From contig JAVBWO010000012.1 of assembly GCA_036677375.1 (NCBI GenBank), positions 248,001 through 312,000 of the forward strand: a DNA stretch of 64,000 nt. Reading direction: 5' to 3'. The notes beneath the pieces were generated by a model. That model saw only the letters and a program-made list of their open reading frames with translations. It was not told the origin of the DNA and searched no databases. Each line of letters begins with the position of its first letter. Position 1 is the stretch's first letter. Of this stretch, positions 42,199 through 51,057 are shown piece after piece. The position numbers were made by a program, and so were the translations under genes. The stretch comes from JAVBWO01 sp036677375 (GTDB taxonomy: Bacteria; Bacillota; Dehalobacteriia; UBA4068; UBA4997).

Positions 42199-43332
42199 AT
42201 GCAAAAAGAAGTCACCCTTTACAATGTTCTTTTTCCTATCTGGTTTTTGTTGATCTTCCCCCTGGCTTGGCTTGTGGTGCTGCCGGCCAACTTTATCATA
42301 GACAGCCTGGTGCTTGTTCTTTCCCTCAGGCTGCTGCCCGTTGCCGCCAGAAAAGGCGTTTATCAAAAAAGCATCCTTCGGGTCTGGCTTTACGGCTTTG
42401 CCGCCGATATGGTCGGCGCCGGGCTGCTTTTCGTAACACAGCTTGATTTAGGCGACTGGTGGTATGAATACATCACATCGCCTGTGGCAAGAAATCCCTT
42501 GGACAACTGGTATTCTTTCCTTTTTGTCCTTCTGGCTGTGGCTTTGGCAGGTTTTTTGATTTATATTTTCAACACGCGGTTTGCTTTTTCCCGCACGGCG
42601 CTTTCTAAAAAGGAGATTCGCCGTTTGGCGCTGATTTTAGCAATCATTACCGCTCCTTATGTCCTTCTGTTCCCCAGTCAGTTGACTTATTCCCCCCACA
42701 GTGACCTGCAATTCTTCACCAACCATATCGTAAGCAGCAGACAGCAGGGCGTTATGCTCTCCCTAACGACGGAGGCTGCAACAAGCACTAAAGCTAATAC
42801 GGAAGGGGCGCCCGCTTATTCCATTCCGGCGGGCGACGACCGGCGGGTCCTGATCGACGGCTGCAATACGGCGAAAAAAGTCAGGGCGATTCCCGGCGCG
42901 GCGGAGCAAAAAGCGGATTATACTTTGATCTTCTATCATGAATACAGCGAGACGGAAGACTCCATAACAGTACCAATATGGTTAAGCGGGAAAGATGAAA
43001 GGGCTTATCTCTCCTGCGACGGTCGTTATTACCGGCTGGACGCGGCAACCACGGCAAAAATCAAAGAATTGGCGGCACGGATCCAAAACGGAACGCTGTA
43101 CCAGGATTTTGAGATCATCGATGATGGCAAAGAAGATGGACCGGCTCCCGAAAAGATCTACAGCGACCTGAAAAATACCTACTTTCTCTCCAGCACCCGC
43201 TCCCGGCATATCATGATCCAATTCGGAGACGGCACACAGATGGATCTTTTGAAGGCGCTGGACACCCATTCCGTGGATATTGACACACTGATGGAGAAAG
43301 GATTGCAGCTGGTCGTCAAACCCAAAGAGTAA
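42199..43332 (+). CDS. Membrane protein of unknown function with C-terminal DUF5301-like domain
   Basis: A 377-residue protein. Four or five hydrophobic helices lie in the first ~160 residues (for example PIWFLLIFPLAWLVVLPANFI and a helix at about 115-135), followed by a soluble domain of about 210 residues that carries no catalytic motif I recognise. The last ~60 residues (IYSDLKNTYFLSSTRSRHIMIQFGDGTQMDLLKALD) resemble small DUF5301-type domains. AAAGGAGG lies 6 nt before the ATG. It is a single gene with a terminator after it. I propose no function. Confidence 0.75.
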   Translation: MQKEVTLYNVLFPIWFLLIFPLAWLVVLPANFIIDSLVLVLSLRLLPVAARKGVYQKSILRVWLYGFAADMVGAGLLFVTQLDLGDWWYEYITSPVARNPLDNWYSFLFVLLAVALAGFLIYIFNTRFAFSRTALSKKEIRRLALILAIITAPYVLLFPSQLTYSPHSDLQFFTNHIVSSRQQGVMLSLTTEAATSTKANTEGAPAYSIPAGDDRRVLIDGCNTAKKVRAIPGAAEQKADYTLIFYHEYSETEDSITVPIWLSGKDERAYLSCDGRYYRLDAATTAKIKELAARIQNGTLYQDFEIIDDGKEDGPAPEKIYSDLKNTYFLSSTRSRHIMIQFGDGTQMDLLKALDTHSVDIDTLMEKGLQLVVKPKE

Positions 43333-43419
43333 ATCAACCGGGCTTCTTGCCCATTTCCACTCTATCTTTTTTATATAAATTGGTTAGGAAAGCTTTTCGC
43401 TTCGTCCGTTTTTCGACAA

Positions 43420-43460
43420 AAAAGCCGCAACCATTGGCAGCAGGCTGCGGCTTTTCTTTT
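43420..43460. terminator. Bidirectional terminator between convergent genes
   Basis: AAAAGCCGCA (43420-43429) and TGCGGCTTTT (43446-43455) form a 10-bp stem, with T or A runs on both sides, between the membrane protein gene and the IPP isomerase gene. Confidence 0.85.
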
Positions 43461-43508
43461 TAAAGAATATCTAACGAAACCATGTCAAACGGCTCATTTT
43501 TACTCGAT

Positions 43509-44078
43509 TTAGCGATCCTGCAACATGGCAAGAACCCTAGGCGCTGCGGTAAGAAACCACACGCTGTATTTTTCCGGATGGCAAAGAAGATCCTGCTCCA
43601 AAAAACGGCGGTCTTCCCACCAGGCTTCTGCTACTTCCCGGCTGTTGATCTGAAAACCGTCCTGATATTCTCCTAAAAATACATGGTCAAACTCGTATTC
43701 GAACAGGTTATCGGCAAAGCGGTGAAAATAAACAAAAGAAAAGACCTCCTGCAAGGGACAATCAAAATTCATTTCTTCTTGCAGTCTGCGGTGAACGGCC
43801 TCTTCCAGGGCTTCACCTTGGCGGGGATGGGAACAGCAAGTATTGGCAATAAGACCGCCGGAATGATATTTGTCATAAGCACGCCGTTGCAGCAGCAGGC
43901 GGTCGTCGTGATAAACAAAAACAGAAAAAGCCCGGTGCAGTAAAGCATCCTGATGGGCCTGTACTTTAGAGGCAAATCCGGTTTCTTGGTCATACAGATC
44001 TACCAGGATCAGGTTTTCTTGCCGCTCTGCTGATTTTAATAACTTGCTATGGGATTTGCCTGACATCATATCCGTCAA
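43509..44078 (-). CDS. idi: Isopentenyl-diphosphate delta-isomerase, type I
   Basis: A ~189-residue Nudix-fold enzyme that interconverts isopentenyl and dimethylallyl diphosphate for isoprenoid synthesis. The active-site Cys is in YHSGGLIANTCCSHPRQGE, and the catalytic/metal Glu region in RRLQEEMNFDCPL and FEYEFDHVFLG. The TTG at 44078 is placed 6 nt after GGAGGG; an ATG two codons later has the site too far upstream. No other isoprenoid gene is adjacent. Type I enzymes are less usual than the FMN-dependent type II in Firmicutes. Confidence 0.92.
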   Translation of the reverse strand: MTDMMSGKSHSKLLKSAERQENLILVDLYDQETGFASKVQAHQDALLHRAFSVFVYHDDRLLLQRRAYDKYHSGGLIANTCCSHPRQGEALEEAVHRRLQEEMNFDCPLQEVFSFVYFHRFADNLFEYEFDHVFLGEYQDGFQINSREVAEAWWEDRRFLEQDLLCHPEKYSVWFLTAAPRVLAMLQDR

Positions 44079-44375
44079 CCACACCCTCCGCTTTCCTTGT
44101 ATCATTGCTTTTTCATTGCTTTTTCATTACTTGCAACATTGCAAACCGCAAAAACGGGCAATTCTGTATCAATCACCTCTTCCCGACTTCTTGGCAATAC
44201 CGCCGCTGCTTTGTTATTATAACACGGCATCCTGATGAAAGCAAAAGGTTCCGCACAGAGCTTGCGGTTTCGAATCCTGTTTTACTGAAACGGATATACA
44301 TTTTTGCAAGCACCGGAACCACTTGTTGCTTCCGATGCAAAGTAGTAAAATGTAGTAAAATACGGACAGCAGGAG

Positions 44376-44582
44376 GTGAAAAAATGGATTTGTCCCAAAT
44401 GCGGCAGCAAGGAATTCGAACATGACCAATTCCAGGCGACTGGCGGCACCTTGTCCAAGCTCTTTGACGTGCAAAATAAAAAATTCGTGACCATCAGCTG
44501 TTTAAACTGCGGCTATACGGAATTATATAAAGCGAACAGCAACATGGCGGGGAATATCCTGGACTTTTTGATAGGTCAATAA
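44376..44582 (+). CDS. Small zinc-ribbon protein
   Basis: A 68-residue protein with two Cys pairs, CPKCG near 6-9 and CLNCG near 42-45, forming a zinc ribbon. The middle QFQATGGTLSKLFDVQNKKF and end YKANSNMAGNILDFLIGQ match small proteins described only as zinc-ribbon or nucleic-acid-binding. The GTG start is directly behind AGGAG, an unusually short spacing, but the homologous start MKKW supports it. The stretch 44583-44855 contains only a weak AACCACAT/ATGTGGTT hairpin. Confidence 0.75.
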   Translation: MKKWICPKCGSKEFEHDQFQATGGTLSKLFDVQNKKFVTISCLNCGYTELYKANSNMAGNILDFLIGQ

Positions 44583-44855
44583 CCTGTGCCGAAGCAACCA
44601 CATGATGTGGTTCCTTTTTCTTATCTTCTGATCTATTCTCCATCATTCTCTCATTCTTCATGCCTTTATTTTTATCGTTTTCTATGCCGGCCCTTCCTTA
44701 CAATATCTGTCTGTATCGGCAATGGCAGGCTTGATTCATATTTTGGCTTAAGCCTTCATCAGAAAACACAAAAATTGGTTGCTTGAATACGCACAGACCA
44801 AAAAGATAAAGTCCAATCAGTTACGCAAAATGAATAGGAAATAAAAAGGACAAGT

Positions 44856-45323
44856 TTGCGGCCTTTTGATAAAACAAAGCTACAAATCCAATTCACTGAA
44901 AGGAAAACTGCAAACATATCCAAAAAAATCATGCAATTAAACGAGGAAATCATCAAAGGAGAAATGAAGAACCCGGTACGCAGCAGTGTGGAAGAAACAT
45001 CAAACAACCTGCTGGCGCAGGATGCAAAAAACCTTACCAATGTAGCCAGATATGAGCGCAGGGAATCCCGGCAGGGCTATCGCTCAGGCCACTACGACCG
45101 CAATCTAACCTTCAGTGATGGGATTCTTAAAGTACCCAAGTTCAAGGGAGTACCCTTTGAAACACCCATTATTGAGCGTTACCACAGGGAAAAGGGTGGA
45201 GGAAGCTTTCATTGAAATGTACCCGGCCGGCGTATCCGTCCGGCTTATTGAAGATATCAAGAAAGCATTGTGGGGAACAAAGGTATTCCGGCCACCATCA
45301 GTGAGCTGAACAAGAAAGCCTAG
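44856..45323 (+). mobile_element. IS256-family transposase remnant
   Basis: The first frame carries VRSSVEETSNNLLAQDAKNL, YERRESRQGYRSGHYDRNL and LKVPKFKGVPFETPIIERYHR, the N-terminal part of an IS256 transposase. A shift near 45187 leads to KRVEEAFIEMYPAGVSVRLIE then DIKKALWGTKV, and a second shift to PATISELNKKA before a stop at 45323. All the DDE catalytic domain is missing. No terminal inverted repeats were identified. It marks the boundary of the surface-protein block. Confidence 0.85.
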
Positions 45324-45338
45324 CTGATTTCAAAACGC

Positions 45339-46838
45339 TCAATAAATTTGTACAGAAACGTTTGTCAATTTCATTACAGGTTGGTTTAAGAATACCTGTA
45401 CGGTATATTGGCCCATGGTAAATAGGAAAACCCCCTCAATATCATCATAATTCAGATATTCCTGATAATTGTCATAACCGGACAGAACGCTACGGTAGGG
45501 CTGCACAAGATCTTCAAAATCTTCCGATTCGCAATATTCGGTGTTGTATATTCGAAACAACAGGTCAGCGGTAGGAGGAATGGTGTTGAAGCCTTCGTCT
45601 GCGGAGAAATTTACCATGGGAATCAGGCCTTCCGGATACCAGGCAGGGGGAGCCTGATGTGAGATCATAGCATTCATTTTCTCGGATGCATCCATCAGTT
45701 TTTGCATATCTTCTGGGTTGTTGGGGTCCAGGTCTTTCAGACCCGAATAGTCGGGAAACGAAGCTTCCGTACCGCTCTTCTGACGGTATAGATAAGAGAG
45801 CATTTTTCCTGTTTTTGCGGCTTCGTTCTGAAGAGTGCCGGATTCCGATACGGAAGACAGGTTTCCACAGAAATATACTGCTTTCCCCGCAGCTTCCAGA
45901 ATAACCTGATCCCCGTCCAGCAGCAGGATATAAACTCCGTCTGTGGTTTGCAGGACGCTCATAGATGCAAACTGATCGTCCAGCTGGCCACCTGCCTTCC
46001 GATACGCCGCAGTGTCAAACGGCGCAAAGGAAAACGTTACCGCCTCGTTGACGGCATCTAAAATATTCCCGGTCCCCTGGATAGAAATCTGTCCTGAATA
46101 GGTTCCCACTTTAGGGAAGGCCAGAAGGATGGCTGTATATTCCCCGCCGTCGGCTCCATCCGAAAAAGAACAAGACCACATGCTATTGACATAAATGAGA
46201 CTTTCCGGATCGGAAGGTCTGCCCACGGGAGATTCCACGGACGCTGAGGTCATCTCTCCGTTGAAAACAAACTCTGCGTGATCGTGCAGCTTTATAGAAA
46301 GCGAAGCCTGGTTTTCGTTCAGCGTCAGGAGGAGCGGCAGCCCCTCCTGACGCAGGGTTGCGTTCTTATGGATTATCACATCAAACGGTGCCTCAGATAT
46401 CATGGCCGGGATATTGCTGTCGTCGTTCAGCCATCCTGTCAGGGTAACGCTCCCCTCCCTACCGACCTCGGCGCGGATAACTCCGGTACGGTACACGTAT
46501 TTCTGCGCGGAACCTCCTGCCTCCGCCTGCGTAATATCCACGCTGCGGCTCATGATGCCGCAGCCCTCGAACACATTGGGTTCTGTTTCATAAAGGACAA
46601 GGTCCAGACCGGTCTTCCCCGAGGTTTTCGAACCGCCGCCGCCAAGCGCATTGAGAAACTCCCCCTGCGGGTCGTCTATGGTGTCGTGAAAAACAATTTT
46701 AAGCGCGTCGGATTCCGTAGAAGACGGAGAGGTTCCGGCAGACAATGATGTATTGTTCATAGTTCCTTGGCTGTTGCAAGCTGAAACTATTATTGTTAAG
46801 CATAAAATCATTACCGCTGCAAAAACATTTCTTTTCAA
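45339..46838 (-). CDS. Lipoprotein of unknown function
   Basis: A 499-residue secreted protein with an N-terminal signal and lipobox VSAC at about 18-21, so it is lipid-anchored outside the membrane. A Ser/Thr-rich linker follows (about 23-45), then beta-rich sequence without a catalytic motif I recognise. Two duplicated-looking strands rich in Gly and Asp suggest beta-sandwich domains. It is the last of three co-directional genes after the SLH protein and another lipoprotein. I cannot assign a function. Confidence 0.75.
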   Translation of the reverse strand: MKRNVFAAVMILCLTIIVSACNSQGTMNNTSLSAGTSPSSTESDALKIVFHDTIDDPQGEFLNALGGGGSKTSGKTGLDLVLYETEPNVFEGCGIMSRSVDITQAEAGGSAQKYVYRTGVIRAEVGREGSVTLTGWLNDDSNIPAMISEAPFDVIIHKNATLRQEGLPLLLTLNENQASLSIKLHDHAEFVFNGEMTSASVESPVGRPSDPESLIYVNSMWSCSFSDGADGGEYTAILLAFPKVGTYSGQISIQGTGNILDAVNEAVTFSFAPFDTAAYRKAGGQLDDQFASMSVLQTTDGVYILLLDGDQVILEAAGKAVYFCGNLSSVSESGTLQNEAAKTGKMLSYLYRQKSGTEASFPDYSGLKDLDPNNPEDMQKLMDASEKMNAMISHQAPPAWYPEGLIPMVNFSADEGFNTIPPTADLLFRIYNTEYCESEDFEDLVQPYRSVLSGYDNYQEYLNYDDIEGVFLFTMGQYTVQVFLNQPVMKLTNVSVQIY

Positions 46839-46865
46839 AGCTTGATTTCCCCCCTTAAAACCAGA

Positions 46866-47579
46866 TTATTTATCCGTTGCCGGAGATGATATTTCCGGTA
46901 TTTCATTTGTCCATTCCAGGGTCCCTTCAAATTCACCGAACATATCCGTTTTAAGGATAACCTTTTGATCGGTCTGCTCCATATCGCAGGTAAGTGAAAA
47001 ATTCAATTCGCTGCCCTGAGCAAATTGATATCCTTCCACAGAGCCTTTAACATTAGCCGGGTTATCTCCCTTTGTAGGCATCAGAAAATGCGACTTTGCA
47101 TAGTTATGTATCCTCTCGTCTACATCCTGACCAGAAGTCAAGGGAACAACACCCGTTTTTTTCAGCGTAAACTTAAAATCATGCGCCTCATGGTTGTTGT
47201 TAAGATCCAGGATATCCGCATTGACGACGCCGAATTCTTCTTTGGCGTTTGTATAGCTTTTGATATATGCGGTTCCGATAAATTCTCCGTCGTAGGGAGA
47301 ATCATTATCATTTGTTGCAACAAGCTTCATGGTATTTTCCGACATGATCGCGCCTTGATCTGCAAGCTCGCCCAGATAAGGAGCTGCAATCGTCTGATTG
47401 ATTTTGATGACCCAGCAATATCCATCGGTGTTCTCCGGCATAAGCGTTGCAATCTCGCCGGTGTTTTCCTGCAAAGGCGCTGCGGTCCCATCAGATTGGC
47501 AGCTGGTAAGACAAAGTCCTAAAAGCATCAAAACAGCGAAGAGCGCTAAGTTCTTTTTCTTGAATTTAATCAAATTCAT
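46866..47579 (-). CDS. Lipoprotein of unknown function
   Basis: A 237-residue secreted protein. The signal ends with lipobox LTSC at about 24-27. The mature part is beta-rich, with one Trp/Cys-containing segment (YCWVIKINQTIAAPYLG) and an ending EFEGTLEWTNEIPEISSP. I do not recognise a family. It lies 37 nt downstream of the SLH gene and 27 nt upstream of the next lipoprotein gene, so the three are an operon of exported proteins. Confidence 0.75.
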   Translation of the reverse strand: MNLIKFKKKNLALFAVLMLLGLCLTSCQSDGTAAPLQENTGEIATLMPENTDGYCWVIKINQTIAAPYLGELADQGAIMSENTMKLVATNDNDSPYDGEFIGTAYIKSYTNAKEEFGVVNADILDLNNNHEAHDFKFTLKKTGVVPLTSGQDVDERIHNYAKSHFLMPTKGDNPANVKGSVEGYQFAQGSELNFSLTCDMEQTDQKVILKTDMFGEFEGTLEWTNEIPEISSPATDK

Positions 47580-47616
47580 CCCCTCGATTGATTTCTGATT
47601 TCCGAAAGGCTCTGAA

Positions 47617-48717
47617 TTATTTCAGATTCGGTATTTTTTCATATGTCCGCATGCTAAGCGCAATGGCCTGCTCCCTTGTCGCCATGCCGTAACCAGCCGC
47701 TTCCTGGGACGTTGTGGCGGCTTTAGGCATAAAGTTTCCGTTGCTGTCACCTGTAATGATGCCATTTTTATACATGTACTTTGTGGCTTCTACTGCCCAA
47801 CTCGATATGTTGCTTTGATCGGGAAAATCTTTTATCCCTGCGATGTTGAAATCTCCATTGGGTTTCATGGCTTTAATTGCCCGGAACAGCATCGCGGCGC
47901 ATTGTTCCCGGTTAATGAGAACGTTTGGTGAAAAAGTGGTAGCCGATGTCCCCGTTGTAATGCCAAGCTTGAACGCTTTCAGTATCTGGGTATTTTTCGT
48001 ATCCGTAAATAAGTTCGGGGATACGGGTTCGCATTTGTTTCCCATTATCTTTTCATAGAGCAATACCGCAAGTTCACAGAATTCCTCCCTTGTAATCGGT
48101 TTGGTCATGTCGGCGCCGATCAGGATATCCGGAATCAATCCCAGATCATAGGCATCCTGCAATTCTGATTTTGCCCATTCCGATATATTTTTATAAAAGC
48201 TGCCGGAACCGATGGAAAGCTCATTGGAGAACTGCGAGCCAATAGAATTGTATTCGCCAGTCTCGTCATAATAGCAATAGGAAAGTATTACCTTTAAAGT
48301 GTACGTATGGTCTTTGATGACAATCTCATTAGAGCCGCCTTCATCTTCGGGGTATATGTAGGGAACACGGTAAGTATTCGCCTGCCCGGAAACGGCACAG
48401 CCATAAGAGGGATCAAAAAAAGTGTCTGTCATTCCGCTGCTAAGGATTTCCCAGGAACCGTCGTCAATTTTCCAGTAATAATCAATCCAAGTATTGCCAT
48501 CGGCCGGTTGTTCTTTGCTTAAATCCATAAAGCTTTGAGGAAATTTGATCTCCAACTGGAAGTATGGAACCCCGTCCTCATCACTTAAAACCTCAACTTT
48601 ATTAAGCATTGCAGCCTCCACGGAACTTGGAACACCATCAGCCAGCGCGTAGGCACAAGGCATCAAGCTCGCTGTGATAACCAGAGCCATAAGGAAGGCC
48701 AGTATTCTTTTCTTCAT
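47617..48717 (-). CDS. SLH-domain surface protein
   Basis: A 366-residue exported protein. A signal peptide (about 1-26, ending YALA) is followed by a ~160-residue N-terminal domain starting GVPSSVEAAMLNKVEVLSDE and then three SLH repeats (about 180-366: the first with YKNISEWAKSELQDAYDLGLIP, the others with TREEF/NREQC and FSPNVLI, FMPKAATT). SLH repeats bind pyruvylated wall polymers. A paralogue with the same layout is at 51058. It heads an operon with two lipoproteins and faces a divergent AraC gene. Confidence 0.88.
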   Translation of the reverse strand: MKKRILAFLMALVITASLMPCAYALADGVPSSVEAAMLNKVEVLSDEDGVPYFQLEIKFPQSFMDLSKEQPADGNTWIDYYWKIDDGSWEILSSGMTDTFFDPSYGCAVSGQANTYRVPYIYPEDEGGSNEIVIKDHTYTLKVILSYCYYDETGEYNSIGSQFSNELSIGSGSFYKNISEWAKSELQDAYDLGLIPDILIGADMTKPITREEFCELAVLLYEKIMGNKCEPVSPNLFTDTKNTQILKAFKLGITTGTSATTFSPNVLINREQCAAMLFRAIKAMKPNGDFNIAGIKDFPDQSNISSWAVEATKYMYKNGIITGDSNGNFMPKAATTSQEAAGYGMATREQAIALSMRTYEKIPNLK

Positions 48718-48976
48718 AATTATTCCTCCTAAAATTGTTTTAATTATATTTAGAAAATAAAAAGATACTCTAGTTTTTTACGATACTATAACAAGATAAA
48801 TATCGCATTTATTGCAACGCCAATTTTTTTCAGAATACTGCCGATTTCAAGGAGCAGCACGGCAATTTTTTATGTTTATATATTATTTCTAAAAAAAAGA
48901 ATGACCGATATAAAGATTTGTAGTATATAATAATTTAATAGGAATGCGTCAGTTTAAGGCGGGGGAGGAAGGACAT

Positions 48977-49819
48977 GTGACTCAGTGCAAGGACTTTATC
49001 AGTCAGGTTCCTGATGTGGTACTGCAAAAAACCGAAATGCATCCATGCGGCAACATCATTCTGTTTAAGCCAATGCTTTATATGGGCGGAATCACGTTCT
49101 ATGTTACCGACTATCATATTGTCATTCCTTCGGAGGATACTCCGGATGTGTTTTTTAATAATAAACTAATTCACGGCGAACAAAGGAAATTTTTAGCGGT
49201 TAATCCAGGAGACACCGTAACCTGTATAAAAGACGCGCCAGCCAAACCGTACTACTCTTTTCTGCTTAAGCCGAATCTGCTGCAAAAAATTGCCGCGGAA
49301 ATGGATTTCGCCGGGGATATTCGATTTGAAAACTTCCTAAATCCGTTTTCCCCTAAACTGTTTCAAACATTCAAAAGTCTAGAACAAGAGTCCAGCCGCC
49401 AGGACCGATTGAATCTGATGCTGGACAGCTTGGAAATGCAGATTGCAGTACTGCTTCTGCGCGAGTTCAAAACAAATGTGATGCGATCTTCCCATCTTCA
49501 AGATGCCGATTCCTATGTCCGTTTGGCCCAGGAATATATCCGAACATATTTCAGCTCAAATATTTCCCTTCAGGATATTTGCAACGAAATCCACGTTTCG
49601 CAATATCATTTCATCCGGACGTTTGTGAAAAAAGTAGGCATGACGCCTCATAAATATCTTCTTTCGATCCGTATGGAAAAAGCAAAGGAATTGCTGATTA
49701 CGAGACAATATTCCGTCACGGAAGCGGCTATGCTTTGCGGGTATGAAAGCATTTCCAATTTCTCTACGACGTTCAAAAATGTCGTCGGTCTTTCTCCCGT
49801 TGACTACAAAAAGCAATAA
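48977..49819 (+). CDS. AraC family transcriptional regulator
   Basis: A 280-residue activator with an N-terminal sensor domain (cupin-like, about 20-150) and a C-terminal pair of HTHs (about 185-280: NISLQDICNEIHVSQYHFIRTFVKKVGMTPHKYL and YSVTEAAMLCGYESISNFSTTFKNVVGLSPVDYK). I prefer the GTG at 48977 because GGGGGAGG lies 8 nt upstream; the ATG at 48944 has no site. A near-identical leader (GGCGGGGGAGGAAGG) precedes the LuxR gene at 52549. It is divergent from the SLH-lipoprotein operon, its likely target. Confidence 0.88.
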   Translation: MTQCKDFISQVPDVVLQKTEMHPCGNIILFKPMLYMGGITFYVTDYHIVIPSEDTPDVFFNNKLIHGEQRKFLAVNPGDTVTCIKDAPAKPYYSFLLKPNLLQKIAAEMDFAGDIRFENFLNPFSPKLFQTFKSLEQESSRQDRLNLMLDSLEMQIAVLLLREFKTNVMRSSHLQDADSYVRLAQEYIRTYFSSNISLQDICNEIHVSQYHFIRTFVKKVGMTPHKYLLSIRMEKAKELLITRQYSVTEAAMLCGYESISNFSTTFKNVVGLSPVDYKKQ

Positions 49820-49827
49820 ACCTTGGG

Positions 49828-49865
49828 AAATACCTCACAGCTGCATAGCTCTGAGGTATTTTTTG
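49828..49865 (+). terminator. Terminator of the AraC gene
   Basis: AAATACCTCA (49828-49837) and TGAGGTATTT (49852-49861) form a 10-bp stem, with an inner AGCT/AGCT pairing, followed by TTTT. Confidence 0.85.
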
Positions 49866-49906
49866 TATTATATATCATTCCCATTCCGCTTTCGTCCGCT
49901 ATCGGA

Positions 49907-50708
49907 TTAATCATTGCCACCGAATAAGTTTCCGATTGCCATGTTGCCCAGCAGACTGCCTTCCCCCTTACTCTTCCCGCCGCCGGCTTTGCTTGCAGCG
50001 TAGATTCTGTCCGCGAGACGGGAAAATGGCAAGGATTGAAGCCAGACGCTTCCCGGCCCCGTCAGTGTCGCCAGCACCAGACCCTCGCCGCCGAATAAAG
50101 CGTTTTGAATATTGCTTGCGAACTGAACATCATAATTGACGGTTTTCGTCAGGGCAACTAGGCAGCCGGTATCCAATTTAATCGTTTCTCCCGGTTCCAG
50201 ATTTTTTTTGACGATGGTGCCGCCCGCATGCATGAAAGCAAGGCCGTCCCCTTCCAGCTTTTGCATGATGAAACCTTCTCCGCCGAAAAGGCCCACGCCA
50301 ACTTTCTTTTGAAAAGCAATGCCGACAGAGATGCCTTTGGCGGCGCAAAGGAATGCGTCTTTTTGACATATTAAAGTCCCGCCAAATTCCACGAGGTCAA
50401 AAGGGATCACTTTTCCCGGGTAGGGTGCCGCGAATGATACGCACTTTTTTTCTCTTCCCTTGTTCGTAAAGGCGGTCATAAAAAGACTTTCGCCGGTCAG
50501 CACGCGCTTGCCCGCGGAAAACAGCTTCCCTTTTAAATCTTTCCCTTCTTTTCCGGAACCGTCGCCAAAAATGGTATCCATTTCAATCGATTGATCCATG
50601 AATTGCTCCGGCTTCGGCTATAATCGTTTCCTCCGGGTCAAGCTGAATTTCCACAAACTGCAAGTCATCCCCGTAGATTTTGAATTCGACTTCATGGGCG
50701 CTGCGCAT
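49907..50708 (-). pseudogene. AIM24/TIGR00266 family gene with a frameshift
   Basis: A good start (ATG 50708, GAGGAGG upstream) opens MRSAHEVEFKIYGDDLQFVE and continues to PEETIIAEAGAI, the normal N-terminus of TIGR00266 proteins, but this frame stops at about 50580. The rest of the family sequence continues in another frame from about 50599 (MDQSIEMDTIFGDGS, then GKVLTGESLF-like, FGGEGFIMQKLEGDG, AGGTIVKKNLEPGETIKLDTG, FGGEGLVLATLTGPG). One shift near 50600 separates the two halves. It may be a true mutation, a sequencing error or programmed frameshifting. The family is of unknown function. Confidence 0.8.
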
Positions 50709-51008
50709 AGTTTTTTCCTCCTCATTCATGATTGACCTTCATCATTTACCAATCTCCATTACACATATAAACATTCATTATTTAAGTATAGCGACTGAAA
50801 CAGTAATTGCATTTCAAAAATTGCTACCTTAATCTTCAAATAATTGCTGCTTTTCTTATCAATTAAGTTACACCCGTTTACGCCTCACCCCGGCGAAGTT
50901 GCTCCCGTACCGGATTTCCGATTCTTTCTCACGGACCACAAGAACGTCAGTCCTTGCGCAGTGGCAGCAATCCTGTGCAGCTTTATTTTTAGCATCCGCG
51001 ATTTGAAC

Positions 51009-51036
51009 GGCGGAGCGCGATTTACCGCGCTCCGCC
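51009..51036. terminator. GC-rich hairpin after the second SLH gene
   Basis: GGCGGAGCGCG (51009-51019) and CGCGCTCCGCC (51026-51036) form an 11-bp perfect stem with a 6-nt loop, 22 nt past the stop of the minus-strand SLH gene. The T-run is poor. The stretch 50709-51008 holds no gene I can support. Confidence 0.65.
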
Positions 51037-51057
51037 TTATGTGCTTTGGCTTTTGGA

